A stretch of DNA of 64,000 nt from Paraburkholderia podalyriae (GCF_014397785.1 NZ_VZQQ01000006.1:186001-250000); one strand, 5' to 3'. Numbered from the stretch's first letter, positions 8,667 to 17,742 are shown. The notes: generated by a model from the sequence alone, not told the origin. Numbers and translations: made by a program.

Positions 8667-9437
8667 CTAGTCGAACTGCCGAAAATCCGGCTTGCGCTTG
8701 TCGAAGAACGCCTTGAACGCCTCGCGCGCTGCGGGCGCAAGCAGCATCTTGCCGAAGTGCACCGCTTCCTCGGTCATCTGCGTCTGCAGTTCCTGCTGGC
8801 TTGCGCGCTTCATCAGGCTCTTCGTGACGCGCAACGACGACGCCGGCAGCGCCGCCAGCTTCGCGGCCTGCGACGCCGCGAACGCGTCGACTTCGCCCGC
8901 CGGCAGCACGCGATTCACGAAGCCCATGCGGTGCGCTTCGGCCGCGTCGAACGCCTCGCCGAGCAGCAGCTTTTCCGCCGCCGCCTGATAGCCCGCCGCG
9001 CGCTGCAGCAGCAGGCTCGACGCTGCCTCCGGGCACAGCCCGAGCTGCGTGAACGGCAGCGAAAAGCTCGCGGTGTCGGCCGCGTAGACCAGATCGCAAT
9101 GCAGCAGCAGCGTCGTGCCGACGCCGACCGCCGGCCCCGCGACCGCCGCCACCACCGGTTTTTCCGCCGAACATAGCGCGCGCAGGAACTGGAACACCGG
9201 CGGGGTTTCGCCAACCGGCGGAGACTTCATGAAGTCCTCGAGATCGTTGCCCGCGCTGAACATGCCCGCGCTGCCGCGAATCAGGATCGCGCGCACCGAC
9301 GCGTCGCCCTGCGCTTCTACGAGCGCGTCGGCCATCGTCTGATACATCGCGGCCGTGATCGCGTTTTTCCTGCCGGGCCGGTTGAAGCTGATGGTCAGTA
9401 CCGCGTCGGCGCGCTCGACCAGAATATCCGTCGTCAT
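8667..9437 (-). CDS. Enoyl-CoA hydratase/isomerase (crotonase family)
   Basis: A 256-residue crotonase. The oxyanion-hole segments are MFSAGNDLEDF and AGPAVGVGTTLLLHCDLVYA, followed by FTQLGLCPEAASSLLL. The Gly that pairs with catalytic acids in hydratases is followed by Val-Gly-Thr, and where mitochondrial-type hydratases have the second Glu this protein has LCPEAASS. It may therefore be an isomerase (PaaG-like) or a hydratase. AAGGAG lies 9 bases before the ATG at 9437; another ATG at 9446 touches the same site and is less likely. It is the last gene of the beta-oxidation cluster but is separated from the thiolase by a terminator, so it may have its own promoter or be attenuated. Confidence 0.85.
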   Translation of the reverse strand: MTTDILVERADAVLTISFNRPGRKNAITAAMYQTMADALVEAQGDASVRAILIRGSAGMFSAGNDLEDFMKSPPVGETPPVFQFLRALCSAEKPVVAAVAGPAVGVGTTLLLHCDLVYAADTASFSLPFTQLGLCPEAASSLLLQRAAGYQAAAEKLLLGEAFDAAEAHRMGFVNRVLPAGEVDAFAASQAAKLAALPASSLRVTKSLMKRASQQELQTQMTEEAVHFGKMLLAPAAREAFKAFFDKRKPDFRQFD

Positions 9438-9467
9438 CCCGTTCATCTCCTTGTGCTCCTGCTGAAT

Positions 9468-9507
9468 GCAAAAAACGGTTCGCAAGCCGCGCGGCCTGCG
9501 AACCGTT
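9468..9507 (-). terminator. Intrinsic terminator after the thiolase gene
   Basis: An 11-bp stem, AACGGTTCGCA at 9474-9484 with TGCGAACCGTT at 9497-9507, is followed on the minus strand by six T. It lies between the thiolase gene and the enoyl-CoA hydratase gene and would limit read-through into the latter. Confidence 0.85.
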
Positions 9508-9555
9508 GCGCGGTCCTTGGTGGATCACAGAAGGATCCCCCGTTCGATCAGCGGC

Positions 9556-10755
9556 TCACAGACGCTCGATGATGCCCGCCGCGCCCATGCCAGTACCGAC
9601 GCACATCGTCACCATGCCGTATTTGTAGTTGCGGCGGCGCAGGCCGTGCACCACAGTCGCCGCACGAATCGCGCCGGTCGCACCGAGCGGATGGCCCAGT
9701 GCGATCGCGCCGCCGAGCGGGTTGATCTTCGATGTATCGAGGCCGAGGTCCTGGATCACCGCGAGCGACTGCGCGGCGAACGCCTCGTTCAGCTCGATCC
9801 AGTCGAGGTCGTCCTGCTCCAGGCCCGCGGCTTTCAGTGCGGCCGGAATCGCTTCCTTCGGGCCGATGCCCATGATTTCCGGCGGCACGCCGCGCACCGC
9901 GAAGCTGACGAAGCGCGCGAGCGGCGTCAGGTTGAACTGCTTGAGGATTTTTTCCGACACGACGATCAACGCGCCCGCGCCGTCCGACGTCTGCGAGCTG
10001 TTGCCGGCCGTGACCGAGCCTTTGTTCGCGAACACCGCGCGCAGCTTCGCGAGGCCCTCCATCGACGTGTCCGCGCGCGGACCTTCGTCGAGCTTCACCT
10101 CGCGCGCCTTCACGCTGATCTCGCCGGTCGCGAGATCGGGGAAACGCTCGGTGAGCATGTACGCGGCGATTTCGTCGTTGAATTCGCCGGCTTGCTGCGC
10201 GGCGATCGCGCGGCGGTGCGATTCGACCGAGAACGCGTCCTGCGCTTCGCGGCTGATCTTCCAGCGCTCGGCGACTTTCTCCGCGGTCAGGCCCATGCCG
10301 TACGCGATGCCGACGTCTTCGTCGCGATCGAAGATATGCGGCGACAGCGACGGCTTGTTGCCCATCATCGGCACCATGCTCATCGATTCGCAGCCGCCCG
10401 CGATCATCGCATCCGCCTCGCCGACGCGGATGCGGTCCGCGGCCATCGCGAGCGCGGTCAGACCCGACGCGCAGAAGCGGTTCACCGTGACGCCGCCGAC
10501 CGTGTTCGGCAGTCCGGCGAGCAGCGCGCCGATCCGCGCGACATTCAGACCCTGCTCCGCTTCCGGAATCGCGCAACCGACGATCGCGTCTTCGATCACG
10601 CCGGTGTCGAGGCCGGGCACCTGAGCGACGGCCGACCTGATCGCGTGAACCAGCAGCTCATCCGGACGCGTGTTTCTGAACACGCCGCGCGGCGCCTTGC
10701 CGATCGGCGTACGGCTCGCGGCGACGATATATGCGTCCTGCAATTGCTTTGCCAT
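9556..10755 (-). CDS. fadA: Acetyl-CoA C-acyltransferase (3-ketoacyl-CoA thiolase)
   Basis: A 399-residue thiolase with all catalytic residues. The acyl-accepting Cys95 is in NRFCASGLT, the activating His is in GHPLGATG near residue 355 and the second Cys is in MCVGTGMG near 386. It cleaves 3-ketoacyl-CoA to acetyl-CoA and a shortened acyl-CoA in the last beta-oxidation step. GGAGATTCCC precedes the ATG. It lies 28 bases after the bifunctional dehydrogenase gene, so both are probably co-transcribed, and its transcript should end at the strong hairpin at 9474-9507. The short spacing and operon partners favour a FadA role over a polyhydroxyalkanoate-synthesis thiolase. Confidence 0.92.
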   Translation of the reverse strand: MAKQLQDAYIVAASRTPIGKAPRGVFRNTRPDELLVHAIRSAVAQVPGLDTGVIEDAIVGCAIPEAEQGLNVARIGALLAGLPNTVGGVTVNRFCASGLTALAMAADRIRVGEADAMIAGGCESMSMVPMMGNKPSLSPHIFDRDEDVGIAYGMGLTAEKVAERWKISREAQDAFSVESHRRAIAAQQAGEFNDEIAAYMLTERFPDLATGEISVKAREVKLDEGPRADTSMEGLAKLRAVFANKGSVTAGNSSQTSDGAGALIVVSEKILKQFNLTPLARFVSFAVRGVPPEIMGIGPKEAIPAALKAAGLEQDDLDWIELNEAFAAQSLAVIQDLGLDTSKINPLGGAIALGHPLGATGAIRAATVVHGLRRRNYKYGMVTMCVGTGMGAAGIIERL

Positions 10756-10783
10756 TTGGGAATCTCCTTTGTCGGCAAGCCGC

Positions 10784-13219
10784 TTAGTTGCGCACCGGCT
10801 TGCCGGTCTGCAGCATGCCCATGATCCGTTCCTGCGTCTTCTGCGTGCCGAGCAGCTCGACGAACGCGCGACGCTCGAGTTGCAACAGCCATTCTTCGTC
10901 GACGAGGCTGCCCACTTCGACGTCGCCGCCGCACACCGCTTCCGCGATGCGGCTCGCGATCAGGAAATCGTGCTCGCTGATGAAGCGGCCGTCGCGCATG
11001 TTGACGAGGGACGCCTTGATCGTCGAGATCGCCGAGCGGCCCGCGACCGGCACCTGGGTCGCGCGCAGCGGCGCACGGTAGCCCGCCGCGGCGAGCGCGC
11101 GCGCTTCCTTCTTCGCGATGTCGAGCAGTTCGAACACGTTGAAGACGATCGTGTCGGACGGCTTCAGGTAGCCCATCGCGCGGGCGTCGAGCGCGGAGGC
11201 CGACACCTTCGCCATCGCCGCGTTCTCGAACGACTTCTGCAGGAACTTCAGCAGGTCGTTCGTGGCGCCGACCTGGCTCGCCGCTTCGGCCGCGCGCAGT
11301 GCCGCTTCCTTCAGGCCGCCGCCCGCCGGCACCAGACCCACGCCGACTTCGACGAGACCCAGATAGCTCTCGATGTGCGCGACGCGCTTCGCGCTATGCA
11401 GCGCGAGTTCGCAGCCGCCGCCGAGCGCGATGCCCGAGATCGCCGAGATCACCGGCACGTTCGCGTACTTCACGCGCAGCATGCCCTGCTGGAATTTCTT
11501 CACGAACGGCTCGATGCCCTTCGCGCCGCCCATCATGAACGCGGGCATCGCTTCTTCGAGGTTCGCGCCCGCCGAGAACGGACCACCCGGCGTACCGAGC
11601 TTCAGCGATGTGGGCTGCCATACGACGAGGCCCTTGTAGTCCTTCTCGGCCAATTCGATCGCCTGCGTCAGACCGTCGATCACCGCCGGTCCGATCGTGT
11701 TCATCTTGCTCGTGAACGACACGATCAGCACGTCGTTCTCGCCCGCGCGATCGTCTACCCATGCGCGCACCGCATCGGTCTCGAACAGCGTCTTGCCGTA
11801 GGTCTTCGGATCGGCGCCGGTTTCGCCGACGAGCGGCGCGCGGAACACCTGCTTGCGGTACACGTCGAGCGACGAGCGCGGCACGAAGGTCTTAGTGGCC
11901 GGCGACCATGAGCCTTCAGCCGTATGCACGCCGCCCTTCTCGTCAACCGCGCCTTCGAGCACCCACGATGGCAGCGGCACGTTGGCGAGCGCCTTGCCCG
12001 CCGCGATGTCTTCCTGGACCCACTCGGCGACCTGATTCCAGCCGGCCGTCTGCCAGCCTTCGAACGGGCCTTCGCTCCAGCCGAAGCCCCAGCGGATCGC
12101 GAGATCGACGTCGCGCGCATTGTCGGCGATCGATTCCAGATGCACGGCGATGTAGTGATAAACGTCGCGGAAGATCGACCACAGGAACTGTGCCTGCGGA
12201 TGCTGCGTTTCGCGCAACAGCTTCAGCCGCTCGGCGGCCGGACGCTTCAGGATGCGGCCGACGATTTCGTCGGCCTTCGCGCCACCGTCGACATACTCGC
12301 CCGTCTGCGGGTCGAGCACTTTGATGGCCTTGCCTTCCTTCCGGTAGAAGCCGCCGCCGGTCTTCTGGCCGAGCGCGCCCTTCTTCACCAGTTCGGCGAG
12401 CACGGCCGGCGTTTCGTAGACCGGCAGAAACGGATCGTCCGGCAGCGTGTCCTGCATCGTCTTGATCACGTGCGCCATCGTGTCGAGACCGACCACGTCG
12501 GCGGTGCGGAACGTCGCCGACTTCGCGCGGCCGAGGCGCGCGCCGGTCAGGTCGTCCACTTCGTCGAAACGCAGGCCGAACTTCGCGGCTTCGGCAATAA
12601 CCGCAAGGATCGAGAACACGCCGACGCGGTTCGCGATGAAGTTCGGCGTATCTTTCGCGCGCACGACGCCCTTGCCGACCACGCTGGTCAGGAAGGTTTC
12701 GAGCTGATCGAGAATTTCCGGACGCGTCGTCGCGGTCGGGATCAGTTCGACCAGATGCATGTAGCGCGGCGGATTGAAGAAGTGCACGCCGCAAAAGCGC
12801 GCCTTCAGGTCGTCCGCGAAACCTTCGGACAGCGCGGTGATCGACAGCCCCGACGTGTTGGTCGCGAAAATCGCGTTCGGGCCGAGGTGCGGCGCGACCT
12901 TCTTGTACAGGTCGTGCTTCCAGTCCATGCGTTCGGCGATCGCTTCGATCACGAGGTCGCATTCGGCGAGCTTCGCGATGTCGTCGTCGTAGTTCGCGGG
13001 CTGGATGTATTGCGCGTCGTCCTTCACGCCGAATGGCGCCGGCGACAGCTTTTTCAGATTCTCGATCGCCTTCAGCGCGATCCCGTTTTTCGGGCCTTCC
13101 CTGGCGGGCAGGTCGAACAGCAGCACGGGCACCTTGGCGTTGATCAGGTGCGCGGCGATCTGCGCGCCCATCACGCCGGCGCCGAGCACGGCTACCTTGC
13201 GAATGATCAGATTGCTCAC
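10784..13219 (-). CDS. Bifunctional 3-hydroxyacyl-CoA dehydrogenase/enoyl-CoA hydratase, FadN-type domain order
   Basis: An 811-residue beta-oxidation enzyme. The NAD-binding dehydrogenase comes first: KVAVLGAGVMGAQIAAHLI at residues 8-26, then ATNTSGLS and FCGVHFFNPPRYM with the catalytic His, and IANRVG. The crotonase domain comes last, with FSAGANLEEAMPAF and ISGIALGGGCELALHS. This order is the reverse of E. coli FadB/FadJ and matches FadN of Bacillus. The start is a GTG at 13219 with GGAG 7 bases upstream; the longer frame to 13264 adds residues with no family match. Upstream lies the acyl-CoA dehydrogenase and downstream the thiolase, giving a complete beta-oxidation set in one transcription direction. 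Confidence 0.92.
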   Translation of the reverse strand: MSNLIIRKVAVLGAGVMGAQIAAHLINAKVPVLLFDLPAREGPKNGIALKAIENLKKLSPAPFGVKDDAQYIQPANYDDDIAKLAECDLVIEAIAERMDWKHDLYKKVAPHLGPNAIFATNTSGLSITALSEGFADDLKARFCGVHFFNPPRYMHLVELIPTATTRPEILDQLETFLTSVVGKGVVRAKDTPNFIANRVGVFSILAVIAEAAKFGLRFDEVDDLTGARLGRAKSATFRTADVVGLDTMAHVIKTMQDTLPDDPFLPVYETPAVLAELVKKGALGQKTGGGFYRKEGKAIKVLDPQTGEYVDGGAKADEIVGRILKRPAAERLKLLRETQHPQAQFLWSIFRDVYHYIAVHLESIADNARDVDLAIRWGFGWSEGPFEGWQTAGWNQVAEWVQEDIAAGKALANVPLPSWVLEGAVDEKGGVHTAEGSWSPATKTFVPRSSLDVYRKQVFRAPLVGETGADPKTYGKTLFETDAVRAWVDDRAGENDVLIVSFTSKMNTIGPAVIDGLTQAIELAEKDYKGLVVWQPTSLKLGTPGGPFSAGANLEEAMPAFMMGGAKGIEPFVKKFQQGMLRVKYANVPVISAISGIALGGGCELALHSAKRVAHIESYLGLVEVGVGLVPAGGGLKEAALRAAEAASQVGATNDLLKFLQKSFENAAMAKVSASALDARAMGYLKPSDTIVFNVFELLDIAKKEARALAAAGYRAPLRATQVPVAGRSAISTIKASLVNMRDGRFISEHDFLIASRIAEAVCGGDVEVGSLVDEEWLLQLERRAFVELLGTQKTQERIMGMLQTGKPVRN

Positions 13220-13304
13220 GTCGTTTCTCCGGGGAGTAGTGCGATGGCGCGAAGCGTCAGCCATGCTTCGCGCGATGTGTGTGGCCTCGCTCGATGTGCG
13301 AGCG

Positions 13305-15092
13305 TCAGAACAACGCTTCTTCGACGTCCATCATCGGCTTCGAACCGGCGCGCGCCTGGCGGATAGTCATCGCCGTTTCGGGCAGCAGCTTCGCGAAGTA
13401 GAAACGTGCGGTCGCGAGCTTCGCCTTGTAGAACGGATCGCCCGACGCCTGTTTGTCGAGTGCGATACGAGCCATGCGCGCCCAGAAGTACGAGAACACC
13501 AGGTGGCCGACCGTGCGCAGATACGGCACGGCCGCGGCGCCGACTTCGTCGGGGTTCTGCATCGCCTTCATGCCGATTTCCATCGTCAGTTTCTGCACCT
13601 TTTCGCCGATGTCCGCGAGCGGGTTCACGAACTCCTGCATCTCCGGCTTGATGCCTTCGGCTTCGACGAATTCGGCGACGAGCTTGGCGAACTTCTTCAT
13701 CTTCGCACCCATGTCGCCGAGCACCTTGCGGCCGAGCAGATCGAGCGACTGGATGCCGTTGGTGCCTTCGTAGAGCATGTTGATGCGCGCGTCGCGCACG
13801 TACTGCTCCATGCCCCATTCCGCGATGAAGCCGTGACCGCCGTAGATCTGCATCGCGTGATTGGTGCTTTCGAACGCGTTGTCCGACAGGAACGCCTTCA
13901 GGATCGGCGTGAGTAGCGCGACGAGGTCGGCGGCTTGCTTGCGCTCGGCTTCGTCGGCGTGCGACAGCTCCTTGTCGATCTGCAGCGCCGACCAGTACGA
14001 GAACGCGCGGGCGGCTTCTGCGTAGGCCTTCTGCGTGAGCAGCATGCGGCGCACGTCCGGATGCACGATGATCGGATCGGCGGCCTTCTCCGGCGCCTTC
14101 GGACCGGTCAGCGAACGCATCTGCAGTCGCTCTTTCGCGTACGTGAGCGAGTTCTGATACGCGACTTCGGTGAGACCGAGGCTCTGCATGCCGACACCGA
14201 GACGCGCGGCGTTCATCATCACGAACATCGCGTTCAGGCCTTTGTTCGGCTCGCCGACCATCCAGCCCTTCGCGTTATCGAGATTGATCACGCAGGTCGC
14301 GTTGCCGTGGATGCCCATCTTGTGCTCGATCGAGCCGCACTTCACGCCATTGCGCTCGCCGGGCTCGCCCGCATCGTTCGGGACGAACTTCGGCACGATG
14401 AATAGCGAAATGCCCTTGGTGCCCGTCGGCGCATCCGGCAGACGCGCGAGCACGAGGTGAATGATGTTCTCCGCCAGATCGTGCTCGCCGCTCGAGATGA
14501 AGATCTTCGTGCCGCTGATCGAGTACGAGTCGTCGCCGTTCGGCTCTGCCTTGGTACGCAGAATGCCGAGATCGGTGCCGCAATGCGGCTCGGTCAGGCA
14601 CATCGTGCCGGTCCAGACGCCCGCGACGAGTTTCGGCAGATAGCGCTGCTGCAGCTCGTGCGTACCGTGCGCGTGCAGGCATTCGTAAGCGCCGTGCGAC
14701 AGGCCCGGATACATCGTCCACGCCTGATTCGCCGAGTTGAGCATTTCGTAGAGCGCGTTGTTGACGAACGCGGGCAGTCCCTGGCCGCCGTATTGCGGGT
14801 CGCAGCCGAGCGCCGGCCAGCCGGCTTCGACGTATTGTCTATAGGCTTGCCTGAAGCCCTTCGGCGTGGTCACGACGCCGTCACCGGCATACGTGCAGCC
14901 TTCCTGGTCGCCGCTGTGGTTGAGCGGGAACAGCACTTCGGAGCAGAACTTGCCGGCTTCCTCGAGCACCGCGTTGATCGTGTCGGTGTCGAGTTCGGCG
15001 TGCTTCGGCATGTGCCGAAGTTCGGCCTCGACGTTGAGCAGTTCGTGCAACACGAATTGCATGTCGCGCAGCGGCGCGGCGTACTGTCCCAT
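13305..15092 (-). CDS. Acyl-CoA dehydrogenase, large (FadE/DmdC-like) type
   Basis: A 595-residue flavoprotein of the long acyl-CoA dehydrogenase class. The flavin-contacting TGTMCLTEPHCGTDLG (about 155-170) and ISGTKIFISSGEHD blocks are present, as are the C-terminal QIYGGHGF and the YEGTNGIQSLDL block that holds FAD and the catalytic base region. Its length and C-terminal extension fit the class that includes Bacillus FadE and marine DmdC. It catalyses the first, FAD-dependent oxidation of acyl-CoA, passing electrons to ETF. GGGAGAGAGTC precedes the ATG at 15092; the upstream frame to 15116 adds eight residues without its own site. It begins 98 bases after the TetR gene on the same strand. 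Confidence 0.9.
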   Translation of the reverse strand: MGQYAAPLRDMQFVLHELLNVEAELRHMPKHAELDTDTINAVLEEAGKFCSEVLFPLNHSGDQEGCTYAGDGVVTTPKGFRQAYRQYVEAGWPALGCDPQYGGQGLPAFVNNALYEMLNSANQAWTMYPGLSHGAYECLHAHGTHELQQRYLPKLVAGVWTGTMCLTEPHCGTDLGILRTKAEPNGDDSYSISGTKIFISSGEHDLAENIIHLVLARLPDAPTGTKGISLFIVPKFVPNDAGEPGERNGVKCGSIEHKMGIHGNATCVINLDNAKGWMVGEPNKGLNAMFVMMNAARLGVGMQSLGLTEVAYQNSLTYAKERLQMRSLTGPKAPEKAADPIIVHPDVRRMLLTQKAYAEAARAFSYWSALQIDKELSHADEAERKQAADLVALLTPILKAFLSDNAFESTNHAMQIYGGHGFIAEWGMEQYVRDARINMLYEGTNGIQSLDLLGRKVLGDMGAKMKKFAKLVAEFVEAEGIKPEMQEFVNPLADIGEKVQKLTMEIGMKAMQNPDEVGAAAVPYLRTVGHLVFSYFWARMARIALDKQASGDPFYKAKLATARFYFAKLLPETAMTIRQARAGSKPMMDVEEALF

Positions 15093-15190
15093 GACTCTCT
15101 CTCCCTGTTTTGACAAAAGGCCTGGCCGTTGGCCGGGTCCGTGGTCGGACCTTCTGCGCCGCGCGCTTCCGGTAGGTTCCGGCGACGCCG

Positions 15191-15790
15191 CTAACGGCTT
15201 TCGCTCTGGTACGAATTAATCAGTTTTTCCAGCGCGGCCCACGTGAGACGCACCGCGTCCGGCAGATGCAGGAAGCGCGCGTCGTGATGCAGGCCGAGCG
15301 TGACGCTATACAGTTCGAACAGCATCAGCTGCGGATCGGTATCGGCACGCAAGTGCCCTTCTTCCATTGCCTGCGAAATCGCGCGCATGAGCGCCGCGCG
15401 CCACATCGTCACGCTCGACACCAGTTGCTCGCGCACCTGGCTGTCCGCGCGATCGTCGTATTCGACGGCACCGCTGATGTAGATGCATCCGGTCGTGACT
15501 TCTTGGATGCGCTTCTCGTACCAGCGGGAGATCATCGCGCGCAAGCGTGGCAGACCACGCGGCTCACGCAGGCTCGGGAAAAACACCTCGTCTTCGAAAC
15601 GGCGGTGATATTCGCGCACGACCTCGAGCTGGAGATCCTCGCGCGACCCGAAATGCGCGAACACACCGCTCTTGCTCATCTGCATGCGCTCGGCCAGCAA
15701 CCCAATGGTCAGACCTTCCAGTCCGTCCCGGCTTGCCAGATCGAGTGCTGCATCGAGAATCGCGGCTCGGGTTTGTTCGCCTTTTCGCAT
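15191..15790 (-). CDS. TetR family transcriptional regulator of the beta-oxidation cluster
   Basis: A 199-residue repressor. The N-terminal helix-turn-helix (about 8-56) reads ILDAALDLASRDG, LTIGLLAERMQMSKSGVFAHF, with a ligand-binding C-terminal half containing a conserved ISGAVEYDD segment. TetR regulators next to fatty-acid oxidation genes usually release DNA on binding long acyl-CoA; this is inferred here from position, as the gene is first in the minus-strand run with acyl-CoA dehydrogenase, FadN-like enzyme and thiolase. Two inverted repeats at 15849-15897, within 110 bases upstream, are likely operators and suggest autoregulation. A second small IR (GGTCCG at 15136, CGGACC at 15146) lies between this gene and the dehydrogenase. 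Confidence 0.85.
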   Translation of the reverse strand: MRKGEQTRAAILDAALDLASRDGLEGLTIGLLAERMQMSKSGVFAHFGSREDLQLEVVREYHRRFEDEVFFPSLREPRGLPRLRAMISRWYEKRIQEVTTGCIYISGAVEYDDRADSQVREQLVSSVTMWRAALMRAISQAMEEGHLRADTDPQLMLFELYSVTLGLHHDARFLHLPDAVRLTWAALEKLINSYQSESR

Positions 15791-15848
15791 AGCTGTTTTA
15801 CTGTTCTAACGTGACCGAATTTAAAATCGAACGGCCGTACTATTATTG

Positions 15849-15897
15849 AGTGCTTGCCGTCCGCGAAACAAGCACTTTATTAGAAACCGGTTTCTAA
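15849..15897. promoter_or_regulatory. Two adjacent inverted repeats upstream of the TetR gene
   Basis: The perfect 18-bp palindrome TTAGAAACCGGTTTCTAA spans 15880-15897. A second inverted repeat, AGTGCTTG at 15849-15856 with CAAGCACT at 15869-15876, lies beside it. Both sit in the AT-richer leader of the TetR gene. The core GAAACCGGTTTC fits the (G/C)AAAC-N2-4-GTTT(G/C) pattern reported for the fatty-acid regulator PsrA of pseudomonads, which is also a TetR protein. Confidence 0.6.
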
Positions 15898-15970
15898 CCG
15901 CGTTTTAATTTGGCGGCTTTCGACCATCAGATCAATCAGATTTTTAGAGGCGTTCGCCTTGTGACCGGTA

Positions 15971-17230
15971 TTAGTCGTAGCCGCCTACCGTCAGCAGCTT
16001 CATCGCGACGCGGTAGCTCGTGTACGCGATCCAGCTCAGCGCGCGCACGCGTGCCGGTCGCGATTCGTAGTGCGCTTCATCGATCGGGCGTGCGTCAGTG
16101 AACGCGTCGAGAATGGCGTCGCGGAGTTTGGCGATCGATGGATCGTTCACGAGCACGACGTTCGCTTCGTTGTTCAGCATCAGGCTGAGCGCGTCGAGAT
16201 TCGACGAACCGACCGTGCCCCAGTTCGAATCGACCACCGCGACCTTGCCGTGCAGCAGCGTCTTCTCATATTCGGCGATCTGCACGCCCGCGCGCAGCAG
16301 CGCGTGGTACAGGAACGGCACCGCGTAATCGAGCGCCTTGAACTCCTTGCGCCCGATGATCAGCTTCACGAGCACGCCGCGCTGCGCCGCGAACACCAGC
16401 GCGCGACGCAGCTTGCGCCCAGGCATGAAGTACGGATTGGCCAGCAGGATTTCGTGGCGCGCCTGGCCGATCGCGACCAGATAGGCTTTTTCGATCGCGC
16501 GACGGTTGATCAGGTTATCGCGCGCGACGAACGCGACGCACGGCTCGCCGCCGGCCCACCGTTCTTCGTTGCGCCGCCGCCGGCGCCTGCGCAGACTGCC
16601 GAGCGAGTTGGCGCCCTGCGGCGACAAGTCGGGCTTCATCGAATCGAGCGGCCGATGGCCGACGCGAATCCGCCGCCACTGCACCTCGATGGCGTCGCGC
16701 ACGTCGGCGACCACCGGCCCGCGCAGCTCGACCGCGAAGTCCCAGCGCCGATACGGCAGCTTCTCGCCGTTGTTCTCATAATCGTCGACGATATTGATGC
16801 CACCGCAATATGCGATCTGATCGTCGATCACGGCGAGCTTGCGATGCGTGCGCGAAAAGCCGAAGCGGCCGAACAGATGCGGGTTATAGATGCGATGCTC
16901 GATGCCGCCAGCCGGCCATTGCTCGAACATCTTCAGGCGCGCGGTGCCGACGCCGTCGGTGATCACGCGCACTCTGACGCCGCGCGCGGCAGCGCGCAGC
17001 AACGCCTCGCTGACCGCGCGGCCGGCTTCGTCGTCGCAGAAGATGTAGGTTTCGAGCGCGACGTCGTGCTCGGCGGCGTCGATGCGCCCGATCAGCGCGT
17101 CGAAGAAATCGTCGCCGGAGCGCAGCAGCTCGACCTCGTTGTTACCGGTAAAGCGGTAGCGCTGCCAGTAGCGACGGCCGAGCAACGTGTGCCGCAGACG
17201 CGCGAAACGGCCCGAGCCGCCTGCGCTCAC
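15971..17230 (-). CDS. clsB: Cardiolipin synthase B-type phospholipase D protein
   Basis: A 419-residue phospholipase D superfamily enzyme with two HKD motifs: HRKLAVID (His129, Lys131, Asp136) and HGKVAVVD (His327, Lys329, Asp334), each followed by the usual Gly-Gly or Gly-Ser-Ser-Asn tail. The length and lack of membrane helices at the N-terminus match ClsB (YbhO), which makes cardiolipin from phosphatidylglycerol and related lipids. A run of seven arginines near residue 214-220 between the halves is unusual and may bind anionic membrane or be a low-complexity linker. The start overlaps the end of nudB by four bases, which suggests translational coupling. Confidence 0.85.
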   Translation of the reverse strand: MSAGGSGRFARLRHTLLGRRYWQRYRFTGNNEVELLRSGDDFFDALIGRIDAAEHDVALETYIFCDDEAGRAVSEALLRAAARGVRVRVITDGVGTARLKMFEQWPAGGIEHRIYNPHLFGRFGFSRTHRKLAVIDDQIAYCGGINIVDDYENNGEKLPYRRWDFAVELRGPVVADVRDAIEVQWRRIRVGHRPLDSMKPDLSPQGANSLGSLRRRRRRRNEERWAGGEPCVAFVARDNLINRRAIEKAYLVAIGQARHEILLANPYFMPGRKLRRALVFAAQRGVLVKLIIGRKEFKALDYAVPFLYHALLRAGVQIAEYEKTLLHGKVAVVDSNWGTVGSSNLDALSLMLNNEANVVLVNDPSIAKLRDAILDAFTDARPIDEAHYESRPARVRALSWIAYTSYRVAMKLLTVGGYD

Positions 17231-17742
17231 CGGCCACGCTCCCCAGCCAGCGAACCGGATTGCGGGTCGTCCGGGCGCGCGGCGAGCCGGCGCGGCAACT
17301 GCAGGATCGCATCGGCATTCGACGCCGAAAAGCAGCGCGATGCGGCTTCTTCATACGGCAGCCACATATAAGCGGTGTGTTCGCGCGGCGCGAGCGTCAC
17401 GTCGATGCGCTCGGGCACCTGCAGGCTGAACCAGTGCTCGGTGTTGTAGAGCACGCCTGCTTCATAGCGGTAACGAAATTCCGGGTAGATCTCGTAGTCG
17501 ATCGAGTACTGCCAGTCGAACAACGCGCTACGCGGCACTAGCGCGCCGCCGATCATGATGCCGGTTTCCTCGCCGACTTCGCGCACCGCCGTGTCGGCGA
17601 GCGGTTCGTCGAGCCGGTCTTTCGAACCCGTCACGGACTGCCAGAACTCCGCATGATCAGCGCGCTCGAGCAGCAGCACGTCGAGCGCGGACGTATGAAT
17701 GATGACGAGGACGGACTGCGGAATTTTCGGCGGTTTCGGCAT
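17227..17742 (-). CDS. nudB: Dihydroneopterin triphosphate diphosphatase (Nudix)
   Basis: A 171-residue Nudix hydrolase. It opens MPKPPKIPQSVLVIIH and has the NudB-like FWQSVTGSKDRLDEPLADTA followed by REVGEETGI. The spacing between the Nudix Gly and first Glu is one residue longer than the strict consensus, with an Asp at the canonical position; the REVxEExG core is intact. NudB removes pyrophosphate from dihydroneopterin triphosphate in folate synthesis. In many proteobacteria nudB lies beside aspS, as here, which supports the name. The C-terminal 30 residues are basic and low in complexity. Confidence 0.85.
   Translation of the reverse strand: MPKPPKIPQSVLVIIHTSALDVLLLERADHAEFWQSVTGSKDRLDEPLADTAVREVGEETGIMIGGALVPRSALFDWQYSIDYEIYPEFRYRYEAGVLYNTEHWFSLQVPERIDVTLAPREHTAYMWLPYEEAASRCFSASNADAILQLPRRLAARPDDPQSGSLAGERGR

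Noticed and set aside
17227..17742. Broken Nudix box in nudB
   Set aside because: The first Gly-Glu spacing is one residue long, but the REVxEExG core is intact and I recall the same spacing in relatives, so it is not treated as inactivation.
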